Notes: generated by a model not told the origin, from the letters alone. Numbered from the stretch's first letter, positions 32,221-45,412 are shown. The stretch is DNA of 64,000 nt from Zingiber officinale (GCF_018446385.1 NC_055991.1:73412123-73476122); one strand, 5' to 3'. Translations and numbers: made by a program.

Positions 32221-34991
32221 AATAATTAAATAATAAGGTTATTTGAAAAATAATCTTATTGAATTTTTTTAAAAAATTTTCGGAGCTCGTAAGGCGTATT
32301 TTGAGGGGGCAAATCTATAGGCTTGGGAAAATCCTGTTTGGAATACCACTTATGTGGGAATTGATTTATCAAATAATCTAAGTATATGTATACATTAAAA
32401 CATAGGTTTTTTTTTTCTTTATTTCCCGATTCATTCCTCCTTCGCCCTCTCCCTCTTACGACGACTCCTCCCGATTTCCCCATCTCCATCCCCGATCGCC
32501 CTCTGCCCCCATCGAGCGTCGGCGCCAGGACTCTTCAAAGCCGCAGACGCCACCTCCTCTCCCTTCTCTCTGCATCTCCTCCGACCACCATGAGCCGATG
32601 CTAGGTCACCGCCGCCTTGTTCCATCTCCTTTCTCGATCCCGTCGCCTATGCCCTAGCCACCCTCTACCCTAGCTTGGATCCACCATCAGCGTGTCGTGC
32701 CCTAGTGCCGACACAGATCCAGCACATTCTTCTTCGAGCCGTGCCCTAGCGACGCCATTCTCCTCTACTCGGATCACCTCCACAGTTGCAACTAGCGTTC
32801 ATCCGAGAGGGATCAGTGGATATGATTAAGGGTTTCAATTTGCACTGTTCGTCGGTGGCGATCCACAACTCCAACCACTTTTCAGACAAGTAAGCACACC
32901 GATCTCATGCCAACAGTAGAGCAATCGGATTTAGGGTGAAGCTGGGTTAGTGTTGGAATATTCAAAAGCTATGTTGGTGTTGAGACTTTTGTGCTTAATC
33001 AACTTCCCTGTTTTTTTCTTAGCTCTGGCCGATAGCGCTGTTCCGACCATCTTTCTGACAATAAGGGGTTTTCTGGTAGTGGGCTGATAGAAGGATACTC
33101 AAATTTGGGTAAGTTATGGTTTGATTCATACATGAATGTAGATTTAAATTGGAACGGTGTAGTTGTTAATCTGTTGTTATTTGGATAATTAGTGATTAGT
33201 GGATTTAGAATGATTTATGATAAGATTTGATTAGTGATCAATTGGTAATGAATTAAGTGATTCATGATGCTAAGTTTGGTTAAATATGAATTACTAAATA
33301 TGAATTTGGATCAGAAGATGAAACAATTGGTTGATTGAGGATTATTGGATTATCATTAATTAGGGTTAATTAATGATCGTTTTGATTAGGGTTTTTCCCT
33401 ATTAGTTTAGGTCTTGAAGCTATACAATATGTGATTTGCAGGACTTTGATTCGAGATGAGAGTCTCGACGTGGGTTCTATTTCGGATACGATCTCTATTT
33501 TTTAGGCGGGTACCTTTGACTTATCTCTTTTGATATGCGTAGTAATTTATAGCGAGTAGTAATGATTGTGTTTAGCTACCATTGGTATGTCACTACTTGA
33601 AACTTATAGCATGCCTTTGTTTGTTATTATCTGTTATGCATTTAGACTTATATTCTTTTGTTCTTGCCATGTGTACTTATGATCATATAAGTAGTGACAT
33701 ACATTGCCTTAAAACTAGTTACTAGACATACCTGACATGTGTACCTAGTTTCATGATACTTAGATCCTTGTTGGATTTCTTTACCTTTTTGGTATTATAT
33801 ATTATGGAGGTGTTAGGATTTACATGTTGTAGTGTCATGCATCATCTTGCATGATTGCATGTTGAGCGATTGTCGGCTCCTTGTTGAGCACATCGCCAGT
33901 TACAAGATCTGCACACACAACCACTCATGGATTAGTGGTACATCAGGCAGGGTGTGTGTAGTTTGCTCTGTCGGTCCGTTCATGGGTAGCGATGACTGCA
34001 GCGTGTAGCGGGCAGGGATCCCTCCCCTTGACCATGATATAGGGAGATGAGAGCTTAGGCTCCCCCACTATGTTTGGGGTAGGAGGATAGGTGTACTCCG
34101 ACAGCATCCTGTCCACTCGGTCACTCAGGAGTAGTGATGACAAAGTGCACAGTTGTCATAGCCCTACCCACTCGGTCTCACCATCGCGTGTGAGATGGCT
34201 GACTGACGTCAGGGGTGACCATGCCATATTTGCATCATATGCATGGATTGCATTTATTGCTTGTAGTTGCTGCATTTTGTATGTTGCATTTTTGGTGGTT
34301 GCATATGATTGGCATGCATATAGGAGACACTTTATGTCTGGTCTTACGACCCTTATATCCAGATAGGAGGTCCTGGTGAGTACAGTTTCTTCAACCTTTT
34401 CAGTTCACATTTCTTATTATTGTTTCGGAAACTGTACCGCATGATTATTACTAGTAGTTATATTTTACTATGCATGTCCGCTTGATACCCGCTGAGTTGT
34501 TGAACTCACTACTCCTTATTTTTCCTGTTGTTTTCAGGTTATGTCGTGTCGCTCGGAGTATCCTGTCTGTCGGTCCCACGTCACATCAGAAGACGGTTTA
34601 CCTCGCTCTTGATTTCTCTTTTTTATATATTCCTTATTGATTTAGCTTTGTATTGGTGTTTAGTCACGTGATTATTTTATCGTTTTGGTGTTGTATTTGT
34701 GTTTAAGCCGTGCCAGCACGCATTGTGTTGTTTTGGTTTGTATGGACTTTCCTTTCGTTTTCCGTTATGTTCTTAGTACAGTCGTATGGGTTGTTATATA
34801 TATAACTGCGTGGTTGTGGTTATTTTGTTCCAGCCGAGTGGACTGACTATATATATATATATATATATATATATTCCAGCCGTTTGGGCTGATGTATTTT
34901 GTTTGTGACGTATTCATGCTTCAGATTGTCATCGGTACAGGGGAGATGCTCCCGGATTTTTCTCTGGCAGGAACTCCTATGGGGCGTGACA
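32221..34991 (+). mobile_element. Solo LTR, about 2.8 kb, plus orientation (left end approximate)
   Basis: The right end is clear: a typical LTR terminus ggggcgtgaca at 34,981-34,991, with no primer-binding site after it. The interior shows a promoter (about 32,390, aaacatagg then a CT/CG-rich leader), the phrase ttgatacccgctgagttgttg near 34,480 that is common in Tekay/Del-type Gypsy LTRs, and no coding domains. The left end lies against the truncated LINE, and a TG start was not found, so the boundary is uncertain. Short open frames in the GC-rich leader are not taken as genes. Confidence 0.65.
34849..34875. repeat. (AT)n microsatellite
   Basis: Uninterrupted alternating AT of about 27 bases inside the solo LTR, followed by ttccagccg, a near copy of the flanking ttccagccgagtgg phrase. 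Confidence 0.9.
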
Positions 34992-36489
34992 TAATTGGCT
35001 GAGTTCATCTCACTTGTTAGTTGCACTGTTTGTTCTTTTGAAGATTTTATTCACTATTATGATATTCAAACTCAAATTATTTTGGGTTTCAAGTTGAACC
35101 AGTTTATAATGTAGTATCATTTGAAGTTGTTCTATTTAATTTGAATCTCTTAAATGTTAATACATTGTTTGATCACAGCACTATATAGGAGAAGTTGATA
35201 CAATAGAGAAAAATCAAAAGGTCGCAACAACAACAATCATGGGCAAGTACCCCAATGACACTAAAGTATCTCACTTTGATCCTGGTGAAATGGGAACTCA
35301 TAAGAACAATAAATGGTTGAACCCAAGCCAAAAAACATTACTAACTCCCAATCATGGATGGCAATCTGAGGCTAGCTAATGATAACATCAGAATTTAATA
35401 ATAAATATGGCTTGAAGACATTAATTACGATTCAAGCCAAGAGATTCAAAGGGACACCATTTTCAGCTAAGAATATTCTTAACATAGAAGGCAAAAAAAA
35501 AAAAAAGAATCACACATTAACCTAAACCAGTGGTTAAGGTGAGTAAGCTCACTTGAAATTCAATTGCATCCAACAAGTTAGAAGCTTAAGTAAAGAGCGA
35601 AAAAGCATACACTGCAGTTGGCAAAATATAGAAACCAAATCACGAAGGTTAAGTCCATTCTCATTTGTCTGTATATTCCTAAAAGAAGAGTTCTTCAGGA
35701 TACTAAGTGCTAAAGTGCTAAATTATTAGGGTAGAACTACAAGCCAGTTCATCAATCACTAGTCCTCTATAGATATAATCCTTGGGCCATAAATATTAGT
35801 AGATGTGTGTATATAACATGAAAGGTTCAATACTATCAGATACAAAGTGGCATTTCATGAGTGCACTTGATCATATTGTCAATATATCAAACTGATACCA
35901 GTTTCACATGCTCACATACTCTAATTGATTAGCTTTTCTAGTTTATGTCAATATTATGAGAGAAATAAAGTATATGGTCATCTCCATTGTTTTTGTTAAG
36001 CCGTATTTGTAAATAAATTTTATATAAGAAATCAATACATGATAATATAATCACTTAGACAACTCTTTATTAGAAAACAAAATCACTTGGGGAATTAATT
36101 AAAGGATCATGCAAGGAACATTTAAATCAAAGCCTCTAGGTGAGATGCCTAAGGCAAAAGTACTCAACCAAAATAACAAAAGAACAAATGGTATAAGAAA
36201 AATTGATGACCGAATCTAAAATAGTTAGTCTAGGTGCTGAATATTTGGATTGTATTAACTTAACTACTATAATGTTGAATCATCCACCACCTGTGATAGA
36301 AAAATACTTATATGGCAACAACAAAAAGCATTATAGCGCACCGGCATGGTATTTTTACTACTCATATTTTAATTGAAAGCATAACTTTGAACAGAGAAAC
36401 TCTAATAGGACTTGGCATTAAAACAAACAATTGGTCAAATAGGAAAGCAACTGCTTGTAAAACTAGAAAAGAAGGAAAGCAACAAAGTC
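34992..36489. other. Non-coding, nothing recognised
   Basis: AT-rich intron-like or intergenic DNA. No coding similarity, RNA gene or transposon ends were found. Confidence 0.5.
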
Positions 36490-36930
36490 ATAAATGGAAA
36501 ACAAAATAACCAGTTACTTTGCTTGTTGTTGCTGCAAAACATGAGTTTGTGATAGTTAGAAAACTAGAACCCGAGATCAAGGAGAACATTTAAAGGCAAT
36601 CAAAGTTTTGATATACAGGAAAATATTTTCAAGAAGCTAACCTACTTTGTTGAAGCCTACCTGCCCAGCATTATTTCATTGAGCTCACTCATTGAAGGAG
36701 TCCTTTTCACAGCATGCTCCTGCAATATAAGTTTGTTTTAACTATCACTCACCTTGAGTAATGGAGAAGCCGATGGAAGATAGAAGCAAAGGCTTGAAGT
36801 CTTTTCTTCCATGTTTCTCAATTCAAAAAACCAACAAAAACTTGTTTCCTGTTGCTATTTTAAAACTAGCATTTTGTACCAGGGCATAGATCTTTTGTAG
36901 GATGCATGACAAGAATGAAAAGTAATCGGG
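36490..36930. repeat. Segmental duplication block, copy of 27,720-28,220
   Basis: Collinear with the 27.7 kb block. Here it joins directly to MOR1 copy B, whereas at 27.7 kb MOR1 sequence is not adjacent. The minus strand holds an exon-like HAVKRTPSMSELNEIMLG. Confidence 0.8.
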
Positions 36931-36972
36931 AAACAGAAGATAGAAGGTTTATATCAAGGAAATATAAATGGT

Positions 36973-37922
36973 TGTTCCATACACAAAGGCACAGCACCAC
37001 ACATCGCTTTGGAAATTTTTTCACAGCAGAAGCTATTTAAGTAATGACATCAATGACTTTTTGTTGAACCTGTCCCATAAACAAACACGTTAAAATCCCT
37101 TATCAGATAAGTGTAGAAATCAATAACTATTTTTTTATAATTTTTACTATGGCATGCCACGATATGTTTTTCTCATTCCATCTAGGTATAGTACATAAAA
37201 ATAGAATAACAATCTCACATCTAGATCCTAAAGATTCTCAATTTTTTCTTCAAAAAGGCCAATAGCTACAAAAGATATATCTTGGTCAGTGTTATTCCGA
37301 CCCACATTAGTGTTATAATGATTGATTTGATTACATGTTCTGAATCATGATAAGTAATGAAATCTTGTAGGTTGTACTACTTTTGAATTGATATATGGTG
37401 TTATAATACAATGAAACATGCTACACATAATGACAACACAGATTTATCACTTATGTTCCTATACGAAAGAATGTCACATAGGTAAACTAGACAACTAAAC
37501 ATAATAATGACAAGAAAGAGGGATTCATTACTTTCTAGTTGTCCTTCCAAACATTATTTATTTGAGAGATAGTTTCCACCTTTACGCATGATCACAATCT
37601 TCCTTCAATTTCCTTTAAACTCATTTTGCTAGGCTATTATCAATCAAAGAAATTAAGAACTAGATAAGATAGAAAAGAGTATTAGCAAAAAACCCTACCC
37701 AAAAGATCTATAGAATAATTGTTCTACATTAGCTTGTTTTCCTACTTTGAATATGATTCCATGTAAAAGATAACAAGAGGTCTTTAATTCAAAAAAAAAG
37801 AACTGGAGTTTTGCTAAGACAAATTACCTCAACATCTTCAATCTCAACAAAAACCTTCGATTATCCCACCCCATTTGTCGTTTTCACATACGACTTTGTA
37901 ATAGACTTTTGTTGGTAGGGAG
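36973..37922 (-). pseudogene. MOR1: MOR1/GEM1 pseudogene fragment, copy B
   Basis: Minus-strand blocks in order: linker exon 37,828-37,922 (KSYVKTTNGVG, stop, SKVFVEIEDVE; donor gtaatt), 37,538-37,628 (MSLKEIEGRL, stop, then SCVKVETISQINNVWKDN, stop), a decayed block about 37,185-37,258 and 36,973-37,074 (VQQKVIDVIT, stop, IASAVKKFPKRCVVLC). It keeps the AG acceptor (cctag) before MSLKEIE that copies A and C have lost. The stop after DVIT (TAA) is shared with copy A. The downstream exons seen in A and C (KNPKVSGEG and DIKGF) are absent. Flanking similarity to copy C extends to about 38,160. Confidence 0.85.
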
Positions 37923-38339
37923 CTAAAAAGATATCCAATCAAATTGAAATTCATTAGTTGGATATGAAAATCACATTACAAATAATATCTGCGCTCACCA
38001 ATGCTTGGGCAGGTTTCTTCCCAATAAGCATTCTAGCAGCAAACCGCTTATGAATGAGCTATCAGCCCTATAAAAGGTCAAGGAACAAACCATAGAAACC
38101 TACGTAATGACTAATGAATTATGAGTTATCTATTGCAATAATTTTATTTTGTTGAAACTCCAACAAAAAGCATGACAAAAGTAGTAATGGTTGTACATGT
38201 AAAAATAAATACAAAGCCAAAATGGCAAAGCTTAATGTGTGAATAAAAAATATGTCAACTTTGGAGCTTCACCTAACTTAGTCAATAGCAAATAAGAAAC
38301 AAGTTATATCATTGTATTCAATAAAAAGATAATTAACAA
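37923..38339. other. MOR1-copy-B intron-like flank
   Basis: Collinear with 51,540-51,790 of copy C (shared ggatatgaaaatcacattac, atgcttgggcaggtttcttc). No coding exon recognised in it. Confidence 0.6.
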
Positions 38340-40400
38340 TCCTGTCTCAACTGGAGAGAGGAACTCGATCCTTCGGTCGGAAGGGTAAAACCAATAATAT
38401 TATGCTCATGACAAGAATGTCAAAAGTCACATCCTTGTCCGACCGAGGAGATAAGTTCGATCCCTCAACACGGAAGGATAACAAGAAGGCTAAGATACTT
38501 GAAATTGTATTGAAACCATAAAGAAGTCTAATCCTATCCTAACTGGGAGAGGAACTCGATTGTTCGGTCAGGAGGGTAATAAGAAAACCAATATTACCAT
38601 GCTCATGCCACGAATGATAGAAGTTTGATCCTATTCCAACAAAGGAGAGAGAAGCACGATCCCTCGACCGGGAGGATAATAAGAAGACCAAGAAAACCTT
38701 TAAAATGTCCTAAATACCGCGAAGAGGTCTCATCCTATCCCAACCGGGGAGAGAAACTTAATCCTTTGGTTGGAATGGTAATACCAAGACCAATAATACC
38801 ATGCTCATGCCAAGAATGCTAGAATCCAGATCCTATTTCGACCGAGGAGAGGTCTCTGATCCTTCAGTCGAAGGGGGGAGGGTAATAATAAGAATATTGA
38901 AAAATCCAAAAGAAAACCGAGAATATCCAGCTACCCGTTCAATCGTGACCAAAAAGAGGGTAATACGAAGAAGGCCAAGAATACGATGAGAATATCCTGA
39001 ATACCATAAAGAAGTTCCATCGTGTCCTAATCTGAGAGATGAACTCAATCCATTAGTCGGGATGGTAATAAGAAGACCAATAATACCATGCTGATGTCAT
39101 GAATGCTAGAAGTCCCATCCTGTTTTGACTAGGGAGAGAAGCTTGATCCTTTGGCCAGAAGGATAATAACAAGACGGCCAAGAATACCCTGAAAATGTCC
39201 TAAATACAACAAAGAAGTCCCAATAATACCATGCTTGTGCCAAAAATGGCAGAAGTTCCATCCTATTCTAACAGGGGAGAGGAGCATTATCCCTCGGGCG
39301 AGAGGATAATAACAAGAAGGCAAAAAATACCCTGAAAATGTCCTGACTACCACAAATAAGTCTCATCCTGTCCGAGCCGGGGAGAGGAACTCGATCCATC
39401 GATCGGGAGGGTAATAAGAAGACCAATAATACAATGCATGTGCCATGAATGCCAAAAGTTTCATCCAGTTCTGATCGGGGAGAGAAGCTCAATCCTTCGG
39501 CCGAAGGATAATAACAAGAAGGCCAAGAATACCCGAATACCACAAAGAAGTCTCATCCTATCCTGACCAATAATACCATGCTGATGTCATGAATGCTAGA
39601 AGTCCCATCCTGTTTTGACTAGGGAGAGAAGCTTGATCCTTTGGCCAGAAGGATAATAACAAGACGGCCAAGAATACCCTGAAAATGTCCTAAATACAAC
39701 AAAGAAGTCCCAATAAAACCATGCTTGTGCCAAAAATGGCAGAAGTTCCATCCTATTCTAACAGGGGAGAGGAGCATTATCCCTCGGGCGAGAGGATAAT
39801 AACAAGAAGGCAAAGAATACCCTGAAAATGTCCTGACTACCACAAATAAGTCTCATCCTGTCCGAGCCGGGGAGAGGAACTCGATCCATCGATCGGGAGG
39901 GTAATAAGAAGACCAATAATATAATGCATGTGCCATGAATGCCAAAAGTTTCATCCAGTTCTGATCGGGGAGAGAAGCTCAATCCTTTGGCCGAAGGATA
40001 ATAACAAGAAGGCCAAGAATACCCGAATACCATAAAGAAGTCTCATCCTATCCTGACCGAGGAGGGTAACACGATCCTTCAGTCATGACGGTAATAAGAA
40101 GACGAATAATACCATGCTCATGCCAAGAATGCTAGAAGTCCCATCCTATTTCGACTAAGGAGAAGAAGCTCGATTCTCGACCGGGAGGATAATAACAAGA
40201 AGGCCAAGAATACCTGAAAATGTCTTGAATACCACAAAGAAGTCCCATCCTATCCCAACCGGGGAGAGGAACTCGATACTTCGGTCGGGAGGGTAATAAG
40301 AAGACCAATAATGTCATATTCATGCCAAGAATGTCAAAAAGAACCATTGAATTCAAACCGGAGAGAAGAGCTTGATCCCACAATTGGGCACAATAATAAG
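38340..40400. repeat. Tandem array 2 of the hairpin repeat family (about 100-105 bp monomers)
   Basis: About twenty monomers. Two monomer types tend to alternate, one continuing accatgctcatgccaagaat and the other cctgaaaatgtcctgaatac. Each contains tcccaaccggggagagga and cgatccttcggtcgggaggg, whose ends are complementary. Long minus-strand frames across it simply follow the repeat period. Confidence 0.9.
39080..40059. repeat. 490 bp higher-order tandem duplication inside array 2
   Basis: 39,080-39,569 and 39,570-40,059 are nearly identical with an offset of 490 bases. Monomers within the unit differ much more from each other, so this is a recent higher-order duplication. Confidence 0.92.
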
Positions 40401-40620
40401 AATGTCCAACCTTGATAGGGAAAATCCCTCCGAGGCAAGGGGGAGTAGCGACCCAAGACTAGGGCAAGACCTACACGACCAAGGGAAGTAGTGACCCAAG
40501 GTCATGAAGATTGTACTAAGAATAGGGTAAATCCCACCCCGACCAATGGGAGTAGCTACCCAAGGTCGTGAGAATTGTACTAGAATAAGGGCAAGTCTCG
40601 TCCCTTCCAATTACTTGATT
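40401..40620. repeat. Shorter tandem repeat at the end of array 2
   Basis: Three units of about 65-75 bp with gggagtagcgacccaag, gtcatgaagattgtactaag and gggtaaatcccaccccgacc. It is different from the main monomer but shares the ccgacc style. Confidence 0.75.
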
Positions 40621-41631
40621 TGGCAACATAAAGTAGCTAAGCTTTAGGTCCAGACCATAAACCAATCTTCACCTCTAATAAGAGAATATCATATAGGAAG
40701 CTAACAATTTAAACGAAACCAATCATGAACAAAAATTATTGTGATGTTGAAAGAAAAAAAATCAGTCACAAAAATAAAAGAAAAATGCAAAAGAGTTGGT
40801 CACCTTACACCAAAAATGTCTGAATTATAACCTCATCTTGTTTTCTTAACTAATTAAGAAATATATAAAAAAATCAATGTTAGTTCAATCTTTCTCGAAG
40901 GAAAGAAAATATTATTCTAAAGCATGACCGCAAGCAAGGTTTATAGACTTGGTATAATCAACTTATGCTATGATCATGGTAGCAAATTTAATCATTTACT
41001 AAATATTGTAGCATTTTCTTTGATGAAGCAATAGTTATAGTAAAAATAATCCATATTTTGAATTATAACATGATTATTGATGTTTTTTTTCAGAGCTAAT
41101 AGTAAAACATGTTGGCAACCATAACGTTACAGGTTGGAAATATAAAAGAAGAATCCAGTAGCTAGGAAAGTAATGTAGCCAAATAGAAATAGTCCTAGAA
41201 ATATTTCACGTGATGAAATAATAACTAAAGGGTGAGTGCTAGATAAGGCCTCGCAATACGAGCAATGAAGATCTTGCCTAAACTTTCAACAGAAAATAAT
41301 GATCACATACATTTCAGTTTATATATATATAATTCTTGTCCTTCTCAATTAGGTTTTTCTTTCAGAATCATGTCAAAATAATACCAATAAACTAGAGAAT
41401 AGCTCACTGCCAAAAGAGAATTAATCAAATGTCAAAGTTTTAAATTAAAGGTAGAGCATGAAAAGATGAAACATCAAATAAAAAGTATATGGTCTGTTTC
41501 AAATATCCGAAGGTTCTGTTACATTCATATGGAGGTTGGATGAGGAAGAAAAGGATTTAGGACATTGCAGCAAGCTGCACAAGAAAGAGAGCCTCTACTT
41601 TTCGACTTGATCATTATTCAAGAGGTGAATA
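40621..41631. other. Non-coding, nothing recognised
   Basis: AT-rich. No gene or transposon ends seen. It ends at agctcatt, the left copy of an 8 bp direct repeat. Confidence 0.5.
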
Positions 41632-41639
41632 AGCTCATT

Positions 41640-42601
41640 CATTTCATAGAATTGCGATCCTACGTAAAATCGATTTAGGGTCAAGATCGGATCCTAGAAT
41701 CGTACGATCTTATAAAAAATCCTTAAAATTTTATCATACATGATTAATAATTAGAAATAATACCTAAAAACTCATTTACATATAAATAGATAACTAATTT
41801 GCATATATATGCAATCATTTACCCTCAACACCTCAGATTACATTACTATATGTACAAATTTAAATTAACTAGTAATTTAACTACCATTATCGCATAGTAA
41901 TAATATTTATATTTTCATATAGAATATAAAATTTCTATTAACACAATAATAATAACACATTCAACGTCAAAAATATTTCCTTGGTTTATAAGATGATCCA
42001 ATTTAAAGGCCAACAAAGCACTTAACGTATATAACAGAAGCTATTGAATCCTTTGATTCAAATATGAACGTCGGAAATAATCTTCTAAAGACTAGTTGAT
42101 GCCACATAATACTAGACCAAAAACTGATCATTTTGGAAAAAAGATATGACAAAATATTATTGATAAAAAACTAACTCAAAAATGATTAAACATATGTTTA
42201 AATAATTTTAAACCCTATCGAAATGAAAAAAATAATAAAAAAAAGATAAAATCTTCTAGGCTTCCGAAAAGGATTTAAATTATATTTTTTGGGTTTGAAA
42301 TAGGTTGGTTAAGGATAGACTTTGAAATTTATTAAAGATCTCTGAACGAATTTTGATTTGATATATTATAGACCTCGTGGTTCAATCCGAGTCAAAAGTT
42401 ATGACCTCTCAAAGCTTCCACCAATCCTGCTCCAATTCTGCTCCGATCCTGTTACGATTCTACCGATTCTGTTCCGATCCTACGGATCCTGCTATGATCC
42501 TACTGCAAAAATCGATTCTGCATGATCCTGGATGGATTTTGGATTTCCGGATAATAGGATCGTATGATCCTACGATCCAAATCGTGATTTTGCAAACTAT
42601 G
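41640..42601. mobile_element. Probable non-autonomous hAT-type element, 0.96 kb
   Basis: It is flanked by the 8 bp direct repeat AGCTCATT (41,632-41,639 and 42,602-42,609). The ends are roughly inverted: catagaattgcgatcc near the left and gatcc..atcgtgattttgcaaactatg at the right. The right 200 bases consist of many short gatcctg / gattctg repeats in the style of subterminal hAT motifs. No transposase. The left terminus is imperfect. Confidence 0.55.
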
Positions 42602-42609
42602 AGCTCATT

Positions 42610-43580
42610 ACAACCCATAAGTGCTTCAGCAAAATAAAACAAAAGAATTTCCACATTGTCTATCATGAGTCAATGCCACAAAGCATTAAGAACATAACAG
42701 ATTGGATGTATCTCAAGAAAGAGAAAAAACATAATGCCTATATGTTGATAGGGTGAATGCCCTAAATTATAGCAAAATAGTCATTTCTAGAAGGTCAAGC
42801 CTAAGCGAAGAAGGAAGAAATTGTAGATATAATGTAAACCTAGGAATCAACTATTGTAAAATCAATTTTGCCAAATCTAGTAAATTTTGTTTTTTTTCTT
42901 GGAACCTTGCTGGGATAATATCATCCAACATATATATTTTTATGCTTGAAAATTGTAATAGCAAGATAAAAATAGCTATTTTGTGTAAGCACTATTGTAT
43001 TTTGTACTTCTTTGTTCATTGATGAACGTTTCCACCAAGTACACAATACAAATCCATGATTTTGTATTGCTTCTTTGTTCTCCACAAGAAACTCAAATCA
43101 TAGTAGTTTCCTAGTTTAGGCTGGCACTTGGTTAGTTGGAAATAAATTAGCAGTACATAACCTATCTGTATCTAGCAGAAAAATATGGTAACCTATCTGT
43201 ATCTAGCAGAAAAATATGGTCACTTACAGTACTCCAAACTAACAAATCCACTGAGAGTCAAGGCTAGACTTGGGACTGCCGCTCTTCATGTGGGAAAATG
43301 TGCAAGCATTAGAGAAGATATAGGAAAAAAAACATCTATTAAAAGCAGAATATTAAACACTTATCAATTGCATGAAAAAGATAGCATCACTTTCAAGTGA
43401 TAAGGTCCTGGTTGAAAGAATAGCGCATAATAATGAAATTAAATTGTCTACAAGTGGACGGATAATATCGGAAGGATCACTTGGTAAAACAAAGAAACTG
43501 AAAGTCGCCTGTAATAAATAACTAAAATAAGGACAAAGCCAAAGGCCAGGTGAAAATATAAAACCTTTTAAGCAAGCTAC
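42610..43580. other. Non-coding with a 31 bp perfect tandem duplication
   Basis: No gene recognised. 43,159-43,189 is repeated exactly at 43,190-43,220 (unit beginning aacctatctgtatctagcag). Confidence 0.6.
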
Positions 43581-43805
43581 CTTTAGAATGCAGTTTCTAG
43601 CTTCAATCATGGTTCCACTAAAACCCAAGTTTTACACGCACACAAAGCAAGAGTCTGCAAAATATTGACACATAAATCTCCACATGAACAAGAGCAAAGA
43701 CATCTTTATCATCCCCAATAATGGAAACTTCAATCTGATGAGGAAAAAACATAAATCACCTGAGTTTGCAGATGCTCAATGCTTGAATCAACCAACTCAT
43801 TCTCA
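43581..43805 (-). other. Cluster of exon-like blocks of an unknown gene
   Basis: Minus-strand blocks: 43,805-43,760 (ENELVDSSIEHLQTQ before a gtgatt donor), 43,735-43,676 (IEVSIIGDDKDVFALVHVEI after acceptor ctcatcag) and 43,617-43,581 ([12 protein letters not shown] between acceptor gttttag and donor gtagct). The first two are only 25 bases apart, too short for a plant intron, so intron sequence may have been lost. The amino-acid text looks genuine, but I do not recognise the protein. Confidence 0.35.
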
Positions 43806-45412
43806 TCTCACCCATCAATCTCAGGACATAATCGAGCATTTGATCTCTTTATTTTAAAGGGAATGAGATGCTCATTTCAGAAGAATTGATGACAACACGA
43901 CCTTTACAGGAAGTGATAGAGTTATCAACATTTTACGATGCTCAAATAAGTTTATTTGTTAACAGGAAGAAAAGGCTTCAACATGTCCACACTAAGCGTA
44001 TGAACCTCTCCTCCAAAGTGAAAGCAAAAAAATTAAATCACAAAAGAAAAGAAGTAATATTTGGCAGCAATGTCTTGGTAGAAGACAAAAATAGAAAAGT
44101 TTGCACAAATTAATCTAGGACAAGCCCAGATAACCTTTTTGTAGTTCTTGATCTAAGAATTAAGTGAAGCATGTATTGAAATGTTTTCAACTGAAAAACT
44201 GAGGTTTGGTATATGTATTAGTTAACATAAGAAGGCAAAAATACAAAATTTTTTGGTTGGTTAGTCATACTGGAGGGGTTTTTAGCAAAATTCGCTCTAG
44301 TGTTGACAAATCCTAGTTTTCAAAAGACTACATAAGAACATAAAATACTAGGCTCTCTTAGCTGAGACTATTGGTTGTTTTTCAATGCACCTTCCTGTCA
44401 ATGCTTCAAATATTTACAAAACAAAAAAAGAGAACTTCAAGATCTGACACCACCAAGTTCTGGCATTTACATCAATAGAATCCATTTTCTCTAAATAAAG
44501 ACTAAAGAATTTAATTAGACTCATCCTCTTATGCATAGATATTTGACATGCTCAAGAGTGTCAAGATTCTTATTAAGACATTATACGCTAAACTACTTAA
44601 TATGATTTTCACGTTAGAGCAATGTAAATTTCAAATTTAGGCCTAGGAATGAATGATAATGATTAAGCATTCCAAACTTGAGGTTTAAAACTAAGCACAA
44701 GTTCCAATTAATATATTTGAAAGAATCAAACCACTATTTTGTTTTTTCCCTCTAGTTGTACTTATTATCCAAAATCATGTGAATACTCTTAGAAATAGAA
44801 GTCTCTAATTTATTTAAATATATTGTGTAATGGAAATTGACAACAATTTAGATGTGTTCTCTAATATTTCAGTCAGTCTATCATTGCGAACTAAAATTAT
44901 GAATGTCTCAATCATTTGTTTTCTTTGTTTGCAAATATGGATCATGTGTAGGTGCAGATCAATGAGACCGGAAAACTAAGGGGGTTGAACAGCACTTCAA
45001 CCTACAAATAATTTTTGCCTTTTCTTGCATTTTATAAGGCCAAAAAAACTCAATAGTGATTTGCATGATGCTTGTATGTTTGTTCGTATTAAAGTAAGCA
45101 CATCAAAATAATAATAATCATAGAAGAATGCAATGCTAACAAGAGACCTTTACATGCTTAGAACCCTAATCCTACTAACAATCTATCCAAAGTTAAGTTG
45201 ATCATGTCAACAATCCCTCCTTGGATAAAGTGGAGAAACCACATGTACAAAGACCTTGTAGAAGAAGCCTTTTGATACTAAGTTGCATTTATCTCGACCA
45301 AACAAAGCTAGAAATCAAATATGATTTTTCATGCATTATTCTAAGAAGAAACATGCTCATTGTTTATATAAAGAGGCCTCTACAACTAACCAACAATACT
45401 TTTTGAACTTAT
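43806..45412. other. Non-coding, nothing recognised
   Basis: AT-rich sequence without supported exons; short open frames here have no recognisable motif. Confidence 0.5.

Noticed and set aside
32386-32625. GC-rich open frames on both strands near 32.5 kb as a host gene
   Set aside because: They sit in the leader region after the LTR promoter, have no domain, and the same kind of GC-rich leader occurs in the other LTR here.
32221-34996. Full-length LTR retrotransposon continuing to the right of 34,991
   Set aside because: No primer-binding site follows the ggggcgtgaca terminus, and no gag-pol coding sequence is found downstream; a solo LTR fits better.
38340-40400. CRISPR-like appearance of regularly repeated palindromic units
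   Set aside because: This is eukaryotic satellite DNA: the intervening sequence is itself repeated and diverged, there are no unique spacers, and no cas genes.
38625-40610. Several 60-90 residue frames, some repeated almost exactly
   Set aside because: They are translations of the tandem monomers of array 2, repeated with the 490 bp unit; no independent evidence of coding.
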